Shown: positions 58,061-64,000 of the stretch, in pieces
Numbering within the stretch: the stretch's first letter is position 1
Layout: every line of letters starts with the position of its first letter
Source: Amoebidium appalachense
Lineage: Eukaryota > Ichthyosporea
DNA length: 64,000 bases
Direction: 5' to 3'
NCBI GenBank assembly: GCA_963693365.1
Contig: CAVNZM010000008.1
Span: forward strand, 6,944,001 to 7,008,000
Notes under the pieces: model-generated
Seen by the model: the letters and a program-made list of their open reading frames with translations, nothing else
Databases searched by the model: none
Told to the model about the DNA's origin: nothing
Made by a program: the position numbers and the translations under genes

Positions 58061-58826
58061 CGCGCATGCTGTCTTGTGTGTTTGTGTGTGCATGTGTTGT
58101 CTTGTGTGTACGTTTGTGTGTGTGTGTGTGTGTATGTGTGTGTGTATTCGTGTGTGGGTGTGTGTGAGTTCGTGTGTGTGTGCATGTCTGTGTGCATGTG
58201 TGTGTGCTTGTGCGCATAAATAATTTGTGTAGGTGTGAACGTGTGTGTTGGTGTGTGTGTGTTACGGTGTGTGGGTGGGTGGAGTGTGTTAATGCATTGG
58301 CATAAAAGTGTTTGGGCACGGCACAAGCCTGCGTGAGTGTGTGCCCGTGTGCATAAGTGCTGCTTTGTGTATGTGTGACCGTGTGCGAAAGTGCTTGGTG
58401 CGTGTGGCTACCATGGTGGGGGCCAGGTGTGGGGGCAGGTTGTGTTCGTCCACGACCCTCCGGACAAAGTCCGCCACGTCCGTCTGCAGGGGCACACACA
58501 GCTGCAGCCGCACCTGTGCCCCCCCGCCCCAATAACCACACAGCCACCACCGGTAACCCCAACAGCCTCAGCCTCCCGCTTCCACTCGTCCTTGCCCTCC
58601 CTGCCCACCCCACGACCCTGTGTGGGCGCCCCTGTTTCATGCCCTCCCCGGCCCTGCCGTGTGCCCGATAACCCTCCTGTGTGTTTGCTGGTTCACAACC
58701 TGCTCAGCCCCCTGTCCGCCCCCTACACAACCACCACGGCACCAGCACAGCCACGTCCAGCCTGACCCTCACCCGCACCTGGTGGTCGGCCACTTGGAAG
58801 GCCATAGTCACGGCAGTGGTGTCCAT
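53897..58826 (-). CDS. FERRY3: FERRY3 (C12orf4, DUF2362) homologue, ten exons
   Basis: Exons (minus): 58826-58779, 58513-58412, 57698-57587, 57523-57395, 56922-56708, 55995-55869, 55442-55192, 54458-54295, 54115-54002 and 53949-53897. The spliced length is ~437 residues; human is ~550. Recognisable parts in order are YHQLIHSAHAAALAQLE, a coiled coil (KALGQLKSQHEGELREMIGW), DPLTALSGTAATRSHATALM, GDFYITRHSNLPGTHVVFHL, GGLRNILTTAS, CLARAELVLKC and a C-terminus VFKVAQPLALQ. In animals this protein is a subunit of the FERRY complex, which links mRNAs to early endosomes through Rab5; that role is known for the family, not shown here. Exon 8 needs removal of one G from a GGGGG run (54401-54405) to keep frame. 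The identification is from memory. Confidence 0.75.
54655..54890. repeat. ~28-bp tandem repeat, about eight copies
   Basis: The unit CTACTGTGTGCATGCACTAC plus CT(G/A)TGGCAT is repeated across the stretch, inside a FERRY3 intron (between exons 7 and 8). Confidence 0.9.
55500..55830. repeat. (CA)n microsatellite in a FERRY3 intron
   Basis: CA repeats with GACACA interruptions lie between FERRY3 exons 6 and 7. The long Val/Cys and His/Thr frames here are artefacts. Confidence 0.9.
57850..58270. repeat. (GT)n-rich microsatellite in a FERRY3 intron
   Basis: GT repeats with GTAT and a short GCGC tract fill most of the intron between exons 2 and 3. Confidence 0.85.
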
Positions 58827-59784
58827 GCTGCTGCCCAGCCAGGGCCATGCCCAGGGGCCTGCCCAGCGCCCACCCCGTGTGGCCTGCCGCTCTGCTGCGC
58901 CACACAAGAGCTATTGCGCTGGGCTGACAGCTCAGCGTAGGCAGCACGCAGCCACAGTGTGCACGCTTGTGTATGCTATGCTATGCTACTACCACCTACT
59001 GGGGTGGTGCCTCGTTTTCCTTCCTACCTCAGCAGAAATGTCTCGCTAGTAATGACAATGCTTATCTGTGTACGCAAAGTGACTGCCGGAAGAAGGAAGG
59101 CTGCGAAGAAAAAAGACTGCGGGCTGCGAAGAGAGAAGGAAAAATCGGCCGTCGGCGAGCCGATTTAGCTCAGAGATGGCGCGTGACACCGTCAATACAT
59201 GTACACGGTGTCAGGCTATGCATATACTACAGGTGGCTGCCACAGGCTGCCACACTTCCGGTGCACCGTTCGTACGCGCAGCACCCCACGGCCCCCGCTC
59301 CGCCATTGAGGGCCGGACTGGATTGGCCAGACACGCACCGTTTGCGCAATCATTACATCTGGCCAATCAGGAGGCAGATGTTCGGCCAAAATAGGCAAAA
59401 AAAGCAAAGCATTCTAGCCTTATATGGCATTTTGAGCCGTTGTTTACATTCCGATGCCCCTGACCTGACTGCAAGGCCTCGTCAGAGTAGGAGGCCTTGC
59501 CTGACGTCTGCCCCAAACCACGGGCCAAACTCTGAGCAGAGCAGGCAGGCTGAGTGCAGCAGACTGTACGCAGCAAGCAAGACCCCAAGCACCACCTGAC
59601 CTGCTACTGTCCTTTCACGCACCCTGTAGCTGCCGTGCGGCAGCCCCGCCAGCACGCACAGACCTATTCATCCTTAGCAGAGACCTCGCTGCAGCGGGCA
59701 GAGACATAGCCACTGTAGCACCAACAGCATAGGCAGGCACACACACACCCGGGCACTGCCCCTGAGCGCAGCCACACAGCAAAT
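58827..59784. promoter_or_regulatory. Divergent promoter region of FERRY3 and the ABCB8-like gene
   Basis: The two start codons are 958 bp apart and point away from each other. Paired CCAAT elements face each other at 59321-59330 (GATTGGCCAG) and 59361-59370 (GGCCAATCAG). A 9-bp-stem hairpin (TGACACCGT) lies at 59184-59213. No TATA box close to either start was evident. A shared promoter is inference from spacing and motifs. Confidence 0.5.
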
Positions 59785-62700
59785 ATGGCCGCCAGGGTTG
59801 GCTGGTTGCTGGCCGGAGCCTGCAGCCGCAGCGCAAAGGGCACAGTCAGGTGCGTGCTGGGGGGCTGGGGCGTGTGCTGCTGCACAGGGGCCACCTGCAG
59901 GCACAGCACGTGCCTGCAGGGCCAGAGCCTGTGCTCCCTCCGTGGAGGCCCATAAGGGGACAGAGAGCTGATAAGACCAGCACTAACAGTGGAAGTGGGC
60001 GGTGTGCAGGGGTGTGCCTGCACGGGGTAGTTACATAGAAGGGCAGGCACAAGGCAGCACAAGTGCACGTCCACACCGGCTCGTACCACGCATATGCAGG
60101 CACACAAGTGGTTGCAGGTGTGTGTCCGTGCTGCCGAGGGTGACACAAGAAAGCAGAGTGGGAAAAGCGCACTAAGGCGCCCCTGTGCAGACCCACCCAC
60201 GCTGCAGCGTACCTGCAGAACAGAGACCACCCGCCACCTGCTAACCCCCACCCCCCACCAGGCTTGCCTCTGTGCTTGGCCCGCAACCCCTCAGGCTGTG
60301 TGTGCGGCCACTGCACCTGCAGGCTGTTGCTGCCCGGCCACTGTTTGAGCGTGCAGCCAGGCAGGCCAGTACGGGGCTGGTGTGGCCCACAGCACGCAGG
60401 CTCGGCCTGCTGGGCCTGGGCCTGAGGCTGGGGCCGGGCATAGGGCTCTTCCCCTCCCTGCTGCGCTGCGAGGCCGCCAACCCCCCCCAGCGTATGCCCA
60501 CAGCCAAGCACCCAGCAAAGGCGCTGCTCCTGGACGGCACGGTAGAAGAAGAGGAGGAGCCAGCACCACCCGTGCACACGGCCTTCCCCTGGCGGGCCTT
60601 CCTGCGGCTGCTGGTGCCCGACATAGGGTGGCTGCTGCTGGCTGTGGCCACGGCGTTTGGCACAGCACTGATGAACATCAAGATACCGGCCGCACTGGGC
60701 AGGCTGGTCAACCTCATCAACGATATGGCAAAGGCAGGCAGTAGGTCCCCACCCACCATCCCAGGCTATTGTCACAGACTTTCAAGGCTCACGTGGTCTT
60801 TACAGGCTTGCCAACAACCAATCATGTTTGTAATCCGGATTGCCTAATTGAAGGCGCTCCAATTAAAAACTTGCATTGGAGAGCGCAGCAAACGCGTCTG
60901 AGTGGAGTGCCCTCAATTCATCCAATCATTTGAAAGCCCGGCAAATCGATTCGCATTGACCAATTAACTTTGCAATCTGACTTCCATATTGAAGGCGCTC
61001 CAATCAAACGGCTTAAAAATAACCAATGAAATTAGCAGTCGATTTTTGGTTTGCCCCCCTTTACCAATGGCACGTAAAGTGGCTCATGGCAAAGTCTGTG
61101 ACAATAGTTTGCCATGGTGTGGCTGCACGTGGGTGCACAGCAGGGGGAGGGTGTGGGGGGGGAAGAAGGACCAAAAAAAAGGGGAGAGGGAATGGGGGGG
61201 AGAGGGTTCGTCAGTGGTGGGAGGGGTTGGAGTAGATGTTCTGTAGACGTGGAGAGAGGACACAACCAAAGCGGCAAAGGGATTGATTGGTGCGCCATTA
61301 AGGGCCAAGGCAGCTGATTGGTGGGCCACTAAGGACCAAGTATTTGATTGGTGGGGCACTAAGGACCAAGTATTTGATTGGTGGGGCACTAAGGACCAAG
61401 TATTTGATTGGTGGGCACTAAGGACCAAGGATTTGATTGGTAGGGCACTAAGGACCAAGTATTTGATTGGTGGGGCACTAAGGACCAAGTATTTGATTGG
61501 TGGGACACTAAGGACCAAGTATTTGATTGGTGGGCCACTAAGGACCAAGGCAGCTGGTTGGTGGGCCATTAAGGACCAAGGCAGCTGATTGGTGGGCCAC
61601 TAAGGACCAAGGCAGCTGATTGGGGACCAAGGCAGCTGATTGGTGGGGCACTAAGGACCAAGGCAGCTGATTGGTGGGGCACTGCAGGCTTTGACCGGCA
61701 GCTGCTGCACAGTGCCGGCATGGGGCTGCTGGGGCTGTACGGCATCCACGGCGCACTGACGGCAGTCTACATTGCCCTTCTGGCCTATGTCGGTGTGTGG
61801 GGGGTGCAGGCACGTGCATGGGGCACACACAGGCAGGCATGTGCAGGGGGCACAAACAGGCAGGCACGTACAGTAGGACATGCACAGGCAGGCACATACA
61901 GTAGGACATGCACAGGCAGGCACGTACAGTAGGACATGCACAGGCAGTTCACGTGCACACCTACACATGCAGGTGGGTACCTGTCCAGACACACGCAGCA
62001 AGGTCACAGGCAGTACACAGGCACGTGCAGGGGGTGTGGGGTGCTGATGGCTGGGGGGTGGTGCAGGGGAGAGCCTAGCTGAGCGCATGCGCAAGATGCT
62101 GTATGAGGCCATAGTGACCCAGGACATAGCCTTCTTCGACGTGCACCACAGTGGGGAGCTGGTCGGCCGCCTGACTAATGACGTGCAGGGTATGTGCACT
62201 GGGGGGGTGAGGGTCTGCACTTGCAGACCAGGGGGGTGAGGGTGTGCACTTGCAGACCAGGGGGGTGAGGGTGTGCACTTGCAGACTAGGGGGGTGAGGG
62301 TGTGCACTTGCAGACTAGGGGGGTGAGGGTGTGCACTTGCAGACTAGGGGGGTGAGGGTGTGCACTTGCAGACTAGGGGGGTGAGGGTGTGCACTTGCAG
62401 ACTAGGGGGGTGAGGGTGTGCACTTGCAGACTAGGGGGGTGAGGGTGTGGCTTCAGGCCAATCCCGTAGCAGGCAGGCAGGGTGGGTAGACTTGTGATGT
62501 GCAGGCACACAGCCACAGCCAAGGAGGGCCATGGGGGTGGCATGGTGGCACGCCAGTGGATGATAGCACATTCACCAAGGTCATGTACCTGACACCTGCC
62601 AAGCATGTTTCATCCCAATATGCACCGATAGTGCATGCACAGATAAACCTATAGTGCATGAACAGATAAGCCTATAGTGCATGCACAGATAAACCTGTAG

Positions 62701-63430
62701 TGCATGCACAGATGAACCTATAGTGCATGACCAGATAAACCTATAGTGCATGACCAGACAAACCTATAGTGCATGAACAGATAAACCTACAGTGCATGCA
62801 CATATGCAGGGCACACACGTGGGCTAACAGGGGCGCAGAGTTCAAGAGTGCGTTCAAGAGCACCATCAGCAATGGGCTGCGCAGCACCACGCAGTTTGTG
62901 GGCAGTGTCACGGCCCTGTTCCTCATCTCCCCCCAGCTGACTATGCTGACAGTGGTCATCGTCCCGGCCATGGGTAGGCCCGGCCCTGGTCACCCACATG
63001 CACACACACACACACACACGTGCACACACATGCGCACATACACACACACACGTGCACACACTCATCCACACATGCCACCACCACCACGACCACGACCACA
63101 GGAAAGGCAAGGCAAAGAAACACACCCATGCGGAGGCAGTAGGATGCAGGCAAGCCAACAGGGCAGAGGACACGTGTGTATTGGTGGCTGGCCTGATGAG
63201 GCTCTGAGGCCCCCATGTGGCTGACTGCTATGGGGGGAATAGACTGGGGTGGAGGCTGGCTGGTGGTCAAAGCATGGTGGGGAGGTGCCGGCATACACAC
63301 ACAAACATACATATGAATACACACACTCACAAACATACATATGAAAACACACACTCACAAACATACATATGAATACACATACACACAAACGTACACATAC
63401 ACACACACATACACACACACACACACACAC

Positions 63431-63492
<62 letters not shown>

Positions 63493-63850
63493 ACACACGC
63501 ACGACTGGCCTACTATATGGCTGTTATGAGCCGTGTCCTGACACATACGCACAGTTGGGGCCGGCAGTCTCTTTGGGCACTTTTTGCGCAAACTGTCGAG
63601 GGCAGCCCAGACCCAGGTGGGCGTGGCTACGGCCGTGGCCGAGGAGAGCATCGGTAACTAACCCCCCCCCCCCCGTTCGTACAATCCCCCTCCCCCTCCC
63701 CTCACATCCCCCCCCAAACCCCAAACCCCCTGGCCTCCCAGCCTCTCCCCAACCCCTTAGACCAGCAGCCAAGCAGCACACTGGGTGCCCCAGCAACCAG
63801 GCCCACCTTAATGGCACGGCAAATGGCTGCAACACATATTGGCTCTGACC

Positions 63851-63949
<99 letters not shown>

Positions 63950-64000
63950 CGTGGGCTGACCCTGTGAGTGCAGGCAACATGCGGACTGTGCGTGCGTTTG
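59785..64000 (+). CDS. ABCB8: ABCB8-like mitochondrial half-ABC-transporter, 5' part (seven exons seen)
   Basis: Exons: 59785-59849, 60262-60740, 61688-61792, 62067-62189, 62839-62973, 63555-63653 and 63974 to the edge. All junctions are GT-AG and phases match. The start [20 protein letters not shown] is Arg-rich and acid-free, like a mitochondrial presequence. The transmembrane domain follows: [20 protein letters not shown] (TM1), [20 protein letters not shown] (TM2), the loop [20 protein letters not shown] with [31 protein letters not shown], and [16 protein letters not shown] then [12 protein letters not shown]. These match animal ABCB8 in order. In mammals ABCB8 sits in the inner mitochondrial membrane and is linked to K-ATP channel activity and iron export. 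The ATP-binding domain lies past the window edge. ABCB10-type paralogues are the main alternative. Confidence 0.85.
60760..61688. repeat. CCAAT/ATTGG-dense intron with ~31-bp tandem repeat
   Basis: Intron 2 of the ABCB8-like gene. At 60815-61070 several CCAAT words occur, with ATTGAAGGCGCTCCAAT present twice. At 61283-61680 a unit of TTGATTGGTGGGGCACTAAG plus GACCAAGTA is repeated about twelve times, each with an ATTGG core. Later units carry GGCAGCTG in place of TATTTG. Confidence 0.9.
62195..62452. repeat. ~30-bp tandem repeat, about nine copies
   Basis: GGGGGGTGAGGGTGTGCACT plus TGCAGACTA is repeated right after the donor of exon 4 of the ABCB8-like gene. A (C/T)AG-G3 context in each unit could form G-rich structures. 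Confidence 0.9.
62625..62800. repeat. ~23-bp tandem repeat, about seven copies
   Basis: CCTATAGTGCATGCACAGAT plus AAA is repeated with small variation in the same intron of the ABCB8-like gene, just before exon 5. Confidence 0.9.
63300..63500. repeat. (CA)n/(CATA)n microsatellite in ABCB8-like intron 5
   Basis: CA repeats with CATACA interruptions occupy the part of the intron upstream of exon 6. Confidence 0.9.
63848..63956. repeat. (GT)n microsatellite before ABCB8-like exon 7
   Basis: About 45 GT units followed by CGCGCGCG lie between the exon 6 donor and the exon 7 acceptor (CAG at 63971-63973). Confidence 0.9.

Noticed and set aside
59155-59230. tRNA-like start GCCGATTTAGCTCAGA
   Set aside because: It matches the first bases of many tRNAs, but no closing D stem, anticodon arm or T arm could be drawn. 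The strong hairpin that follows (TGACACCGT) is not a tRNA arm.

Overview
This is eukaryotic nuclear DNA. Every multi-exon gene that could be traced has GT-AG introns that keep the reading frame. There are AATAAA poly(A) signals, TATA and CCAAT promoter motifs, long (CA)n, (GA)n and (TA)n microsatellites, and several retroelement classes. No bacterial operon, Shine-Dalgarno signal, rRNA, tRNA or CRISPR array was seen. The species cannot be named from sequence alone. The mix of split-direct-repeat tyrosine-recombinase retroelements, a chromovirus, a Plavaka-type DNA transposase and Cys-rich modules next to an ADP-ribosyltransferase-like exon suggests an alga or other protist, but this is inference. 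Long homopolymeric C/G tracts are very frequent and many lie inside introns.

Layout. 0-2.4 kb: minus-strand, edge-truncated gene with repeated Cys-rich modules and a possible ADP-ribosyltransferase (ART) exon. 2.4-9.5 kb: mostly intergenic, with one ~217-bp MITE-like inverted-repeat element. 9.5-12.5 kb: broken minus-strand Ty3/gypsy chromovirus. 12.5-16.1 kb: unexplained sequence, a dispersed repeat next to an A/T tract, a relic of a second Plavaka transposase, local duplications and microsatellites. 16.1-18.7 kb: ~182-bp satellite with a seven-monomer higher-order period. 20.2-22.9 kb: 5'-truncated tyrosine-recombinase (YR) retroelement with intact recombinase and RNase H frames. 22.9-38.4 kb: two divergent, intron-rich genes, a six-exon acidic protein resembling the DUF6532 family and a twelve-exon Plavaka-type transposase; together they may be one large transposon. 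39.7-41.2 kb: three tandem ~560-bp repeats. 41.4-43.0 kb: complete four-exon small Cys/His-rich protein gene. 43.6-45.0 kb: degenerate reverse transcriptase. 45-46.2 kb: very GC-rich DNA open on both strands. 46.3-50.7 kb: second, decayed YR retroelement abutting a non-LTR retrotransposon (50.7-52.2 kb). 53.9-58.8 kb: ten-exon minus-strand FERRY3 (C12orf4) homologue. 59.8-64 kb: plus-strand ABCB8-like mitochondrial half-ABC-transporter, running off the right edge.

FERRY3 and ABCB8 diverge from a ~0.96-kb CCAAT-containing region and look like ordinary host genes. Most of the rest is mobile or derived from mobile elements. All exon models come from reading splice signals, frames and remembered family patterns; none was checked by alignment.
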